This document shows positions 49,516 through 57,521 of a stretch of 64,000 nucleotides of DNA, piece by piece. The position numbers were made by a program, and so were the translations under genes. The notes under the pieces are model-generated. The model ran no database searches. It had not been told where the DNA came from and saw only the letters and a list, made by a program, of their open reading frames with translations. Origin of the DNA: Lysinimonas soli (GTDB lineage Bacteria > Actinomycetota > Actinomycetes > Actinomycetales > Microbacteriaceae); the NCBI RefSeq assembly GCF_042655435.1, contig NZ_JBHSMG010000001.1:1474225-1538224 (forward strand), in the 5' to 3' direction. Each line of letters opens with the position of its first letter. The stretch's first letter is position 1.

Positions 49516-51735
49516 ATGGACTCGGCTCCCACCTTCGACGACGCCGTGCGGTCGGTTCGCGCCGGCGAGCTCGACGCCGACGCGGCAGCCGACGCTCTGA
49601 TCGCCGAGTTGAGCGATCACGAGCTGCTGGGCCTGCTCGACGGCGACGCCGGCCCGTGGGTGCTGCCGCTCATCCCCTGGCTGCTGATCAGCCGGCCGTT
49701 CGTTGCGGGGGCGGTCAAGCGGCTGGGCATTCCGGGCATCCGGTTCAGCGACGGGGCGCGCGGGGTCGTGATCGGTAGGTCCACCGCGTTCCCGGTGGCG
49801 ATGGCCCGCGCGGCGACCTGGGACCCCGAGCTCGAGCAGCAGGTGGGCCGGGCGATCGGACTCGAGACCCGAGCTCGGGGCGCGAACTACTCGGCGTCGG
49901 TGTGTGTGAATCTGCTGCGGCATCCGGCCTGGGGCCGAGCGCAGGAATGCTACGGCGAAGACCCGGTGCTGACCGGCCGGATGGGCACGGCCATCACGCG
50001 CGGTCTGCAAGCGAATGCCATGGCGTGCGTCAAGCATTTCGCCCTCAACTCGATGGAAGACATGCGCTTCGAGGTCGATGTGTCGGTCGACGAGCACGCG
50101 CTGCACGAGGTGTACCTGCCCCATTTCAAGGCGATCGTGGATGCCGGGGCCGCGTCGCTGATGACCGCGTACAACCAGGTGCGCGGCCGGTACATGGATG
50201 TGAACGCCCCCCTGCTCACCGACGTGCTGCGCACGGAGTGGGGCTTCGAGGGCTTCGTCAGCAGCGACTGGGTGTTCGGCACCCACGACGCGGTCGCGAG
50301 CCTGCAGGCCGGCATGGAGATCGAGATGCCGCTGCGGCTGCGGCGCGCCCGCGAGCTGCCGCATGCGCTGCGCACGGGCCGGCTCGATCGGTCGACGGTG
50401 CTGCAGGCGGCGCACCGCATTCTGCGAACCACCCTGCTGCACTATGCGAATCGGGATACCGACGAGCCCGGCCCGGCGGCCGTGGCGTCGCCCGAGCACC
50501 GGGCCCTGGCGCGGCAGGTCGCGGCCGAGTCGATCGTGCTGCTGAAGAACGAGCCGGTCGGGACGGGCACTGGCACCGACTCCGCGCCGCTGCTGCCTCT
50601 GAGCCCCGGCATCCGGAGCATCGCCGTCGTGGGCCGCCTGGCCGACCGGGAGAACATCGGCGATCACGGCTCGTCGCGGGTCCGGCCCCCGTCGACGGTC
50701 TCTCCGCTGCGGGGGTTGCGGGCGGCGCTCCCGAACGTGCGGATCACCACGGCCTCGGGGCGGAGCGCCCGCACTGCGGCGGCCGCTGCATCTCGGGCCG
50801 AGGTGGCGATCGTGGTCGTCGGCCTCGATCAGCACGACGAAGGCGAAACGGTGCTCACCGCGACGGTCGAGTTGGGGGTGCTGGGCGCCGCGTTCACCAC
50901 GGGCGTTCTGCGCGGCCCGCTGAGCGGTCTGGTTCGACTCTCGGCGCGCTTCGTGCGCGGCGGCGACCGCCGCTCGCTCGCGCTGCGCGCCTCGGACATC
51001 GAGCTCATCGAAGCAGTGACGGCGGCCAACCCGCGCACAGTGGTCGTGCTGATCGGCGGCAGCGCGATCCTGACCGAGGGTTGGTCGGAGCGCGTGCCCG
51101 CGCTGGCGATGGCCTGGTACGGCGGCATGGAGGGCGGTCGCGCGCTGGCCGACGTGCTGACCGGAGCGTCCGAGCCAACCGGTCGGCTGCCGTTCGCGAT
51201 TCCCACCGACCCGGCTCACCTGACGCCGTTCGATCGCACCGCGACTCAGGTCGTCTACGACGGCAGCTGGGGCCAACGCAAGCTCGACGCCGACGGGCAC
51301 GCCGCTGCGTTCCCCTTCGGATTCGGACTCGGCTACACGACGCTCGAGCACGAGCTGGTGTCGCACAGCTTCGGCGACAGTGCCGGCCCCGCGGCAGGCA
51401 GCGCCGAGGTGCGGGTGCGCAACCCGGGCGACCGCGAGGGGACCACGGTCATCCAGTTGTACGCCGCCGATGTCTCGCTCGACCGGCCGGTGGCCCAGTT
51501 GCTCGGGTTTCAGAGGGTCACCGTGCCCGCAGGGGGCGAGTCCGTCATCCAGGTCGAGTTGGATGCCGTACCCACCCTGCAGCGCGACCCCGCCACCCAC
51601 GAGTGGTCACCGCGCCCTGGCGAGTGGATGCTGCTCGCCGCCCAGCACAGTCCCCTCAGCTGGACGGGCGCACGCCCTTTGAGGCCCACTCCACCCGCAC
51701 CGGCAGCTCGGCGTCCCCGCGCAGCAAGCTCTTGA
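49516..51735 (+). CDS. Glycoside hydrolase family 3 (beta-glucosidase-like)
   Basis: 739 residues. The catalytic nucleophile Asp lies in GFVSSDWVFGTHDAVASLQAGMEIEMP, the usual GH3 S-D-W. Before it come VKHFALNSMEDMRFEVDVSVDEHALHEVYLPHF and later the alpha/beta C-terminal domain with a fibronectin III-like end (EVRVRNPGDREGTTVIQLY). It hydrolyses beta-glucosides or beta-xylosides. There is no signal peptide, so it acts in the cytoplasm. The last 80 bases overlap the convergent glycosyltransferase gene, so the Pro/Ala/Arg-rich C-terminus may be a read-through extension. Confidence 0.88.
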   Translation: MDSAPTFDDAVRSVRAGELDADAAADALIAELSDHELLGLLDGDAGPWVLPLIPWLLISRPFVAGAVKRLGIPGIRFSDGARGVVIGRSTAFPVAMARAATWDPELEQQVGRAIGLETRARGANYSASVCVNLLRHPAWGRAQECYGEDPVLTGRMGTAITRGLQANAMACVKHFALNSMEDMRFEVDVSVDEHALHEVYLPHFKAIVDAGAASLMTAYNQVRGRYMDVNAPLLTDVLRTEWGFEGFVSSDWVFGTHDAVASLQAGMEIEMPLRLRRARELPHALRTGRLDRSTVLQAAHRILRTTLLHYANRDTDEPGPAAVASPEHRALARQVAAESIVLLKNEPVGTGTGTDSAPLLPLSPGIRSIAVVGRLADRENIGDHGSSRVRPPSTVSPLRGLRAALPNVRITTASGRSARTAAAAASRAEVAIVVVGLDQHDEGETVLTATVELGVLGAAFTTGVLRGPLSGLVRLSARFVRGGDRRSLALRASDIELIEAVTAANPRTVVVLIGGSAILTEGWSERVPALAMAWYGGMEGGRALADVLTGASEPTGRLPFAIPTDPAHLTPFDRTATQVVYDGSWGQRKLDADGHAAAFPFGFGLGYTTLEHELVSHSFGDSAGPAAGSAEVRVRNPGDREGTTVIQLYAADVSLDRPVAQLLGFQRVTVPAGGESVIQVELDAVPTLQRDPATHEWSPRPGEWMLLAAQHSPLSWTGARPLRPTPPAPAARRPRAASS

Positions 51736-53128
51736 GCAGGCGCCGCGCCTCCCACCGCAGCGAGACCAGCGAATCGTCGCGCTGCAGCACCAGGTAGCCG
51801 CCTCGCTCGGGATACCGGGTCTGCAGGTCGGCGAGCTCTTCGGCCCGGAGCAGCGCGACCGTGCTGTCGGTCGCGGGGTCGACCAAGCGCACCAGCGACT
51901 TGGGGCCGCTCAGGTCGCTGGCGATCAGGCGCCGCGCGCTGGCCGTGAGGATCGACTTCTGCGCTCCGCGCGTCAACACGAGCGGGCGATCCGGGCCGTC
52001 GAGCAGCCCGGTGAGCACGTCGGCCGCCGCCATGGGCCGACCGATCCGCTGGGCCGCAGCCTGCATCCGCTGCAGTCGACCCGGTTCGCGCAGGATCTCG
52101 TCGATCTTCCATCCGATGGTCGAGGGGGTGTTGCAGCGTACGGCGGCGCCCTGTTCCATCAAGTAATCGCCGTTGCGCACCTCCTGCCCTGGGATCGGGT
52201 TCACCAGCACCATCGGCAGCCCCGCCGCCATGCACTCCGAGGCCGAGAGACCTCCCGGCTTGCCGATGAACAGGTCGGCTTGGCTCAGCAGTTCTGGCAT
52301 CTCGGACGTGTAGCCGAGCACCCGGTACCGTTCGCCGGCCGGGGCCACCAGCTGCTCGATCTGCCGCCGCAACTGGTCGTTGCGCCCGCATACCACCGTC
52401 GCCCGGAACGGCGAGCGCACATGCATCGTCTGCCGCACCACGGCGGCGGCATAGTCACCACCCGACGTGCCGGCCGAGATCAGCAGCATCGGCACAGCAT
52501 CCGGATCCCGCACGAATGCGGGTGACGGCGGCGCCGAAATCGGGATGCCGACAGCGGCAACGCGGTCGGCCGGAACCCCCTGCGCGGTCAGCTGCACTCG
52601 CCCCTCTTCGCGTGCCACGAAGATGGCGTGGAACGCACTCGTCAGCCAGAGCCCCTGAAAGTCGTAATCGGTGGTCACGATCGCGGTCTTCGCGTCGGTG
52701 ACACCCCGCAGCACGAGCGACGCCACGAGCTGAGCGGGCAAGAAGTGCGTGCACACCATGGCCGTTGGCTTGAACCGCTTGATCTCATTGATCGCTGGAA
52801 TCGAGTTGGCCCGCGTCCACGGATCGATCGGACCGCGCCTCTTGAACGGCAGGTCGCTGAAGTCGTACCCCCAGTCGACCAGCCACGGCACATTCTCGAC
52901 CAGCGTGAAGTAACCCTTGCCCAGCAGATCCCGATAGAGGGTGCTGCTCTGCTGCAGCACGTCGACCACGAGCACGTCGTCGACGTCGTCTCGCGCCAGA
53001 CAGGCCTGCTTCACCGCGGCCGCGGCCGAGTTGTGGCCGGCCCCGACGCCGGCCGAGAGGATCAGGATGCGCTCGCGCGGCTTGACGTCGACCTCGGTCG
53101 CGACCTGGTCGACCGACGTGCTGAGCAT
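51656..53128 (-). CDS. MGDG-synthase/MurG-like glycosyltransferase (diacylglycerol glucosyltransferase type)
   Basis: 490 residues. It begins RERILILSAGVGAGHNSAAAAVKQA, the GxGAGH start of the MGDG-synthase/Ugt family, with the donor-binding segment ELLSQADLFIGKPGGLSASECMAAGLPMVLVNPIPGQE. Members make glycolipids such as diglucosyldiacylglycerol in the inner membrane. An extra C-terminal domain of about 100 residues follows. TAGCAT 6 bases before the ATG marks its start. It overlaps convergently with the GH3 gene for 80 bases. Confidence 0.85.
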   Translation of the reverse strand: MLSTSVDQVATEVDVKPRERILILSAGVGAGHNSAAAAVKQACLARDDVDDVLVVDVLQQSSTLYRDLLGKGYFTLVENVPWLVDWGYDFSDLPFKRRGPIDPWTRANSIPAINEIKRFKPTAMVCTHFLPAQLVASLVLRGVTDAKTAIVTTDYDFQGLWLTSAFHAIFVAREEGRVQLTAQGVPADRVAAVGIPISAPPSPAFVRDPDAVPMLLISAGTSGGDYAAAVVRQTMHVRSPFRATVVCGRNDQLRRQIEQLVAPAGERYRVLGYTSEMPELLSQADLFIGKPGGLSASECMAAGLPMVLVNPIPGQEVRNGDYLMEQGAAVRCNTPSTIGWKIDEILREPGRLQRMQAAAQRIGRPMAAADVLTGLLDGPDRPLVLTRGAQKSILTASARRLIASDLSGPKSLVRLVDPATDSTVALLRAEELADLQTRYPERGGYLVLQRDDSLVSLRWEARRLLKSLLRGDAELPVRVEWASKGVRPSS

Positions 53129-53194
53129 GAGGCGATGCTAGTCGGCGGCATGTTCCGCCTGTGCTGCATCGACGCGTCCAGCTAGGTTCGTCGC

Positions 53195-53455
53195 ATGCGC
53201 GCGATCCCGGACTCCATGGATGCCGCCGTCGTCACCGCGATCGACGACCGTCTCGCTCGGCTCGAGACCGACGACGGCGTGCGCATCGTCTGGGCGATCG
53301 AAGGCGGGGGCCGCGCCTGGGGGTTTCCCTCCCCCGACAGCGACTACGACGCGCGGTTTCTCTACCTGCGCCCCCTGGGTGACTACCTCTCCCCCTGGGA
53401 TCGCCGGGACGTCATCGAGACGCCGCTCGAGGTGCGGCGTATGTTCCAACCATGA
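53195..53455 (+). pseudogene. RlaP/YcgL-type nucleotidyltransferase, truncated
   Basis: 86 residues. It matches the N-terminus of predicted nucleotidyltransferases of the RlaP family: IVWAIEGGGRAWGFPSPDSDYDARFLYLRPLGDYLSPWDRRDVIETPLE. These are normally about 250 residues long and continue through an active site and C-terminal domain. Here the protein stops at MFQP, at the edge of the AT-richer operon, so the 3' part was lost. Leaderless promoter TAGGTT at 53183-53188. The last four bases overlap a small downstream frame. Confidence 0.7.
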
Positions 53456-53568
53456 CCGATACACAGTTGCTCCGCGACATCCTTGCCGAGCTCAAGAAGA
53501 TCACGAGTCGCCTCGACGACGCCAACAGCTCGCTCAGCAGCATTGAGGGCGGCGTCTGGAACAAGTAG
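53452..53568 (+). CDS. 38-residue small protein, coupled to the truncated gene
   Basis: MTDTQLLRDILAELKKITSR, then LDDANSSLSSIEGGVWNK. It begins at ATG 53452, overlapping the preceding TGA by 4 bases (ATGA). It is a helix- and coiled-coil-like peptide with regular Leu spacing. No family recognised. It could be a genuine small protein of the island or a chance frame. The clean ATGA junction favours the former. Confidence 0.45.
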   Translation: MTDTQLLRDILAELKKITSRLDDANSSLSSIEGGVWNK

Positions 53569-53765
53569 GACTGGCTCGAAGGCCGCTCTCGGCAGCGTGC
53601 TGCTGCCTTTGTGGCCGCCTTCGTGGGCGCGCGCGGCGGTAGCGCCACGGATGTTCGTTAGCGCGCCTTTCGATCGAGCATTCCTTTCCTTCGGGTCGGC
53701 GCGGGCCAGCGTCTCGCGCGACACTGTCAGATAGTATTCGGGCACCCGGCGACGATGAGGAGACA
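53569..53765 (+). other. Upstream region of the Dam operon
   Basis: 197 bases without a convincing gene. It falls in AT content from left to right and ends in GATGAGGAGACAATG, with GAGGAG as ribosome-binding site for dam. TAGTATT at about 53731-53737 is the best -10-like box. The exact boundary of the inserted DNA is probably in or just left of this stretch. Confidence 0.5.
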
Positions 53766-54680
53766 ATGCGCACTGCATCCGACCTTGTATCGGTTGTCGA
53801 TGAAGCACAGCCCACTCTTGTCGATTGGTCCAAGGCCGACCGGACTCGTCTCCTTGAACGAGCCACCACGATCTTGAGTGCGACTCCCCGACCCTTCATC
53901 AGGTGGGCCGGTTCAAAGCAGAGGTTGCTCTCTCAGCTCGTTGAGCACTTGCCCGCAACCTGGCGCACCTACTATGAACCCTTTGCCGGCGCCGCATCGA
54001 TGTACTTCTTATTGCAGCCGTCCAATGCGCATTTGAATGACTACTGCCAGCCACTCGTGGAGATGTACGACACCGTTCGTAGAGAGCCGGATGCAGTTCT
54101 AGCCGGTCTCAGTTCAATGGACGTGCTGGACAAAGACTTTTACTACGAAGTTCGTAAGTCCGTTCCGGAAGACCCAATCCGTCGAGCGTCTCGGTTCATC
54201 TACCTGAATAGAGCGGCGTGGAATGGGCTCTACCGCGTAAACGCTCGCGGTGAGTTCAACGTGCCGTACGGGAAGCCACGTTCTGGAAACATCCTCGACG
54301 AGATCAATTTCTTCGCGGCCGCGAATCTTCTCTCGAAGGATGGGCTAACGCTGACCCACCGTGATTTCGAAGACGCCGTCGTCGGGGCGGGCGATGGCGA
54401 TCTCGTCTTTTTTGACCCTCCCTACGCGTCAAGCAAGCGCCGCGAGAGCTTCGTGGACTACAACGAAACCCTGTTCACCTGGGAGGATCAACGTCGCCTC
54501 GCCGCCTGTGCCGAGAGGCTCAGACGGTCCGGGGCGAAAGTAATCGTCACAAACGCGTACAACTCAGCGATTCGAGAGCTATACCCGACTTTCACCGAAC
54601 ACGCTCTCTTGCGAAGGAGCTCGCTTGCCTCAGATGTCTCTCTGCGCGGATCGGTAGCCGAAAGCGTGTTCGTCACATGA
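53766..54680 (+). CDS. dam: Dam-family DNA adenine methyltransferase
   Basis: 304 residues. Motif X is FIRWAGSK at 44-51, the SAM pocket YEPFAGAASMY at 70-80 and the catalytic D-P-P-Y at 217-220. The protein transfers methyl from S-adenosylmethionine to N6 of adenine in a short DNA site, with GATC-like recognition possible but not shown. An extra 40-residue N-terminus precedes motif X. There is no restriction endonuclease gene in recognisable form beside it. First of four genes, each overlapping the next by 4 bases. Base composition is clearly lower in GC than the flanking genes. Confidence 0.9.
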   Translation: MRTASDLVSVVDEAQPTLVDWSKADRTRLLERATTILSATPRPFIRWAGSKQRLLSQLVEHLPATWRTYYEPFAGAASMYFLLQPSNAHLNDYCQPLVEMYDTVRREPDAVLAGLSSMDVLDKDFYYEVRKSVPEDPIRRASRFIYLNRAAWNGLYRVNARGEFNVPYGKPRSGNILDEINFFAAANLLSKDGLTLTHRDFEDAVVGAGDGDLVFFDPPYASSKRRESFVDYNETLFTWEDQRRLAACAERLRRSGAKVIVTNAYNSAIRELYPTFTEHALLRRSSLASDVSLRGSVAESVFVT

Positions 54681-55645
54681 CCCAGCCTCCGGATCTCCTA
54701 TCAACTAGCTATCAAGCCGAGATCGATCCCGGTCGCATCCGCCCAAATCCAGATAATCCGCGGCGCTACTTCAATGAAGACCGCCTGGACCTTCTTCGTA
54801 CTTCGATTCAAGAGATCGGGATCTTGGTCCCGCTGATCGTTTACGCGGATCCTCAAAGCGATGGCGACTTCGTGTTGATGGACGGAGAGCGTCGGTGGCG
54901 CTGTTCGTCGGACCTGGGTCTGGAGACGGTGCCGACGAATGTCATTCCGGCGCCCGACCCGCTCGACAACCTGTTGCGGATGTTCAACATCCACAACGTT
55001 CGCGAGGACTGGCCCCTAATTAGCGTCGCTCTTTCTCTGCGGGAGGTGATGAAGATCTCAGGCGAGACCGGGGAAAAGCGCCTATCAGAGATGACCGGAG
55101 TGACACGATCATCAGTCCGACGGGCTCGTCGGCTCCTTTCATTGCCGGAGCCCGAGATTGATCTGATTCGTGATGAGGCGCACCTTGACAGGACGGAGCA
55201 GGTCCATCGAGAGGACCTATATCTTGAAATTGAGGCAGCCGAATCTGTGCTCAGGTCTGCGGTGCCAAGCTTCGGTGCGAAGCACACTCGGCCGGAAGTA
55301 ATTCGAGCCTTTGCCGCAAAGGCCGAAGCGAAGACACTTCGCGCGGTCACAGACTTTCGACTACTCGGGCGGCTCACGAAAGCGCTCGAGAGCAGCGATG
55401 CCTCAAGCGACCTCATCGAGTATGCGCTTGATGAACTGGTGACTGACGTTAACGTGACCCCACAAGAAGTGTTCGACAACTTCGCTGCGGAGGGCTACAG
55501 GCAGCAAACACTCCTGCGAAAAGCAGAGGTCTTGCAAGGCGACCTGAACGGAATAGAGGACGCCGCGACCCTGTCGCCAGCGCTCGTCGCTGAGCTCAGA
55601 CGATTGAACGCTGTTCTCTCTCAGCTGCTGGATTCACTAGCGTGA
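54677..55645 (+). CDS. ParB/Spo0J-like protein
   Basis: 322 residues. The N-terminal ParB/Srx domain has IRPNPDNPRRYFNEDRLDLL (residues 21-40), LVPLIVY and the nucleotide-binding GERRWR at 70-75, the CTP-switch motif. A helix-turn-helix follows (RLSEMTGVTRSSVRRARRLL). The C-terminal third is helical and unlike chromosomal ParB. There is no parA next to it, so it is probably not a partition system. Start ATG overlaps the Dam stop (ATGA). A DNA-bound clamp next to a methylase suggests site recognition; this is inference. Confidence 0.85.
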   Translation: MTQPPDLLSTSYQAEIDPGRIRPNPDNPRRYFNEDRLDLLRTSIQEIGILVPLIVYADPQSDGDFVLMDGERRWRCSSDLGLETVPTNVIPAPDPLDNLLRMFNIHNVREDWPLISVALSLREVMKISGETGEKRLSEMTGVTRSSVRRARRLLSLPEPEIDLIRDEAHLDRTEQVHREDLYLEIEAAESVLRSAVPSFGAKHTRPEVIRAFAAKAEAKTLRAVTDFRLLGRLTKALESSDASSDLIEYALDELVTDVNVTPQEVFDNFAAEGYRQQTLLRKAEVLQGDLNGIEDAATLSPALVAELRRLNAVLSQLLDSLA

Positions 55646-56358
55646 CCGCAGCCTACGAAGACCCCGCCAAGACGCGGATGCGCCTGGCAGTGGCGATCGC
55701 TATCGACCAAGCGGGATTCTCGGCGGTTGAAGAGCCGATCCGGGTTCCCCTTGGAGATGACTCGCGACTCAATGGATCTCTACTCGGAGACGCGCAGAGC
55801 GTCGACAACGAGGACATCCGCACGTTCTACTACCTTCGCCCGGGAAACGATGCCGCTGTGCCCAAATGGATTGGCAATCTCGCTCGGGCATCGCATGCCG
55901 CCAACGCGGGTCGGGTGTACATGGTTGTCACTGAATACGTCCAGGACCTTGTCGAATCCTGCAAAGAGACTGGGGCGGGTCTCCTAAGGCTGACGGAGGA
56001 CAGTCAGTTCGAGCTGATTGTCGACTACGAGGAGACTGCTCCACGCACACTAGAAGAAGCGAGAGAGAGCCACATTACGGAACTCCGGCGAAGCATGGAG
56101 CGTCGAGTCGAGCTCGTTCGGGTCGACATTGAAGCGCGACATAGTCAATCCGCAGGGATTATTGCGGGCATGGAAGGCGATGCGGCCGATCGTTACATGA
56201 ATCAGTTCGACGCTGAGTATCGGAACCTTGACGATTGGGGCTCAGACATGTCGAGACGCCTCGATGCGCTCGGCGCTCGATCGACGACGAACGAGATCGG
56301 CGAAGTCGAAAGTCTCGTGCAGCAGGGGCCTCCGCCTATTGGGGACCCGGACAAGTGA
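55642..56358 (+). CDS. Unknown protein with a nuclease-like secondary-structure order
   Basis: 238 residues from GTG 55642, overlapping the ParB stop by 4 bases. No family is recognised. Predicted elements run helix (KTRMRLAVAIAIDQAG), strand (FSAVEEPIRVPLG), strand (IRTFYYLRPG), helix (PKWIGNLARASHAANAG), strand (RVYMVVTEY), helix (VQDLVESCKETG), strand (GLLRLTED), strand (FELIVDYEE), then long helices. That order is like the PD-(D/E)xK core, but the D and ExK residues are not apparent. The C-terminal helices (ITELRRSMERRVELVRVDIEARH) may form a coiled coil. Confidence 0.7.
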   Translation: MTAAYEDPAKTRMRLAVAIAIDQAGFSAVEEPIRVPLGDDSRLNGSLLGDAQSVDNEDIRTFYYLRPGNDAAVPKWIGNLARASHAANAGRVYMVVTEYVQDLVESCKETGAGLLRLTEDSQFELIVDYEETAPRTLEEARESHITELRRSMERRVELVRVDIEARHSQSAGIIAGMEGDAADRYMNQFDAEYRNLDDWGSDMSRRLDALGARSTTNEIGEVESLVQQGPPPIGDPDK

Positions 56359-56702
56359 AGACGCTCGCTGCTCGCATAGCGCCCTTCCACCGTGTCTTGC
56401 TTGTGGTGAGTTCGGTTGCTCTCGGCGTAGTTGGTTCTCGCGTTGCTACAGACCCGAGTGAGTGGCCGTCCTGGGCCATCTTGGCCACTTCAGCCTGTTT
56501 CCTATTCGTAGCCGATGTCGCCCGCAACGTAGACGAGAAAGGTCGAACGATCGCAGTGGCGACGCACACATCCCTTGGCACCGCTCGTAGGGACGTTACC
56601 AGTGCGGGCGAAGCCAGAGCTATTTCGATCGGATCGCTAGTCGCCGTTCTCTGCATCGCTCTGGCGGTCGTTCTTGTCTCGCCAATTGCCTCTGGTCTCT
56701 AG
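56355..56702 (+). CDS. Small membrane protein, last gene of the Dam-ParB operon
   Basis: 115 residues from GTG 56355, overlapping the previous stop by 4 bases. Two hydrophobic N-terminal segments (VLLVVSSVALGVVGSRVA and WPSWAILATSACFLFVADVA), a polar middle, then a third (AISIGSLVAVLCIALAVVLVSPIASGL). No known family. In defence operons a small membrane protein is often the killing part, but nothing in its sequence proves such a role. Confidence 0.7.
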   Translation: MKTLAARIAPFHRVLLVVSSVALGVVGSRVATDPSEWPSWAILATSACFLFVADVARNVDEKGRTIAVATHTSLGTARRDVTSAGEARAISIGSLVAVLCIALAVVLVSPIASGL

Positions 56703-56786
56703 CCACCCCCTGCCCAGGGCCTCCATGTTGACCTTCGGGCAAGCGGGATCTAGCCGTGTCGGCAAGACCTAGCAGGGACCGCGCGG

Positions 56787-57137
56787 CTAAACGAGCGACC
56801 GTACCACGGTGGTCAGCATGCGGCGAGCGTCGCGCTGCGACGCCGCATCGAGCCCCGACAGCATCCTGTCCTCCACCGCCCTCACGGCCACCGTCGCCTT
56901 CGCCAGTTGCCGCCGCCCGAGGGGGGTGAGCCGCGTAGGGAGGGTCTTGCCCACAGTGGCCTCGGCGGGGCGGGTGACGACGCCGTCGCGTTCCAGGGAC
57001 TGCAGCAGCACGTTCATCTACTGCCTCGAGACGAACGCGCCCCTCGCCAGCTCGGAGTTCGAGAGACCCGGGCGCTGGGCCAGCAGCTCCAGGACGGCGT
57101 AGTGCGTCACCGTCATGCCGAGCGGCCGGAGCGGGCC
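56787..57137 (-). pseudogene. MarR-family regulator pseudogene
   Basis: Homologous to the intact MarR gene at 60395-60835. The two halves read GMTVTHYAVLELLAQRPGLS and MNVLLQSLERDGVVTRPAEA. They are split by an in-frame TAG (57018-57020) where the intact gene has TCG for Ser, a single C-to-A nonsense change. The first roughly 36 codons are absent, because similarity stops near 57137, so it cannot make a complete regulator. It lies at the right edge of the Dam-ParB island. Confidence 0.87.
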
Positions 57138-57222
57138 AGCGTTTCGTCCATCTGACCCGGGCCTCGAGGCCGCCGCGTTCGGGGGTGCGCGCTCGAGTCG
57201 CCTCGTCTGGAAGAGTCCAGCA

Positions 57223-57465
57223 ATGGACTTCGCACAGCTCGTGGCCGGCTCGGCAATCATCGCTTACATCGTGGTGCCGTGTCTGGCACTCCTGATCCTG
57301 TATGCGATCATCCGGATTGCGGTAGCGCGCGGTTTGCGCGACCACCAGCGATGGATGGAGAAGTACCGACCATCGCTCGTGAACGCGCCGCCATCGCGAA
57401 CGACGATCGGACAGTACCGTGATCCGGCCGGGCCGCAGCCAGATTCTCCGACATCCTGGAACTGA
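57223..57465 (+). CDS. Small membrane protein
   Basis: 80 residues. One long hydrophobic segment (VAGSAIIAYIVVPCLALLILYAIIRIAVARGL) is followed by a polar tail ending in TIGQYRDPAGPQPDSPTSWN. ATG 57223 is an inferred start. The region upstream is the place where the MarR pseudogene lost its 5' end. No known family. Confidence 0.6.
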   Translation: MDFAQLVAGSAIIAYIVVPCLALLILYAIIRIAVARGLRDHQRWMEKYRPSLVNAPPSRTTIGQYRDPAGPQPDSPTSWN

Positions 57466-57521
57466 CTCTCGCGTCGCGACAGATCCCTCGCCGCCGCGCC
57501 AAGGCAACTCCAGGCAGTAGA

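Noticed and set aside
54677..55645. ParB-like protein as evidence of a chromosome or plasmid partition locus
   Set aside because: No parA beside it, an unusual C-terminus, and direct coupling to a methylase gene.
53569..56702. Prophage
   Set aside because: No integrase, terminase, capsid or tail gene in or around the operon.
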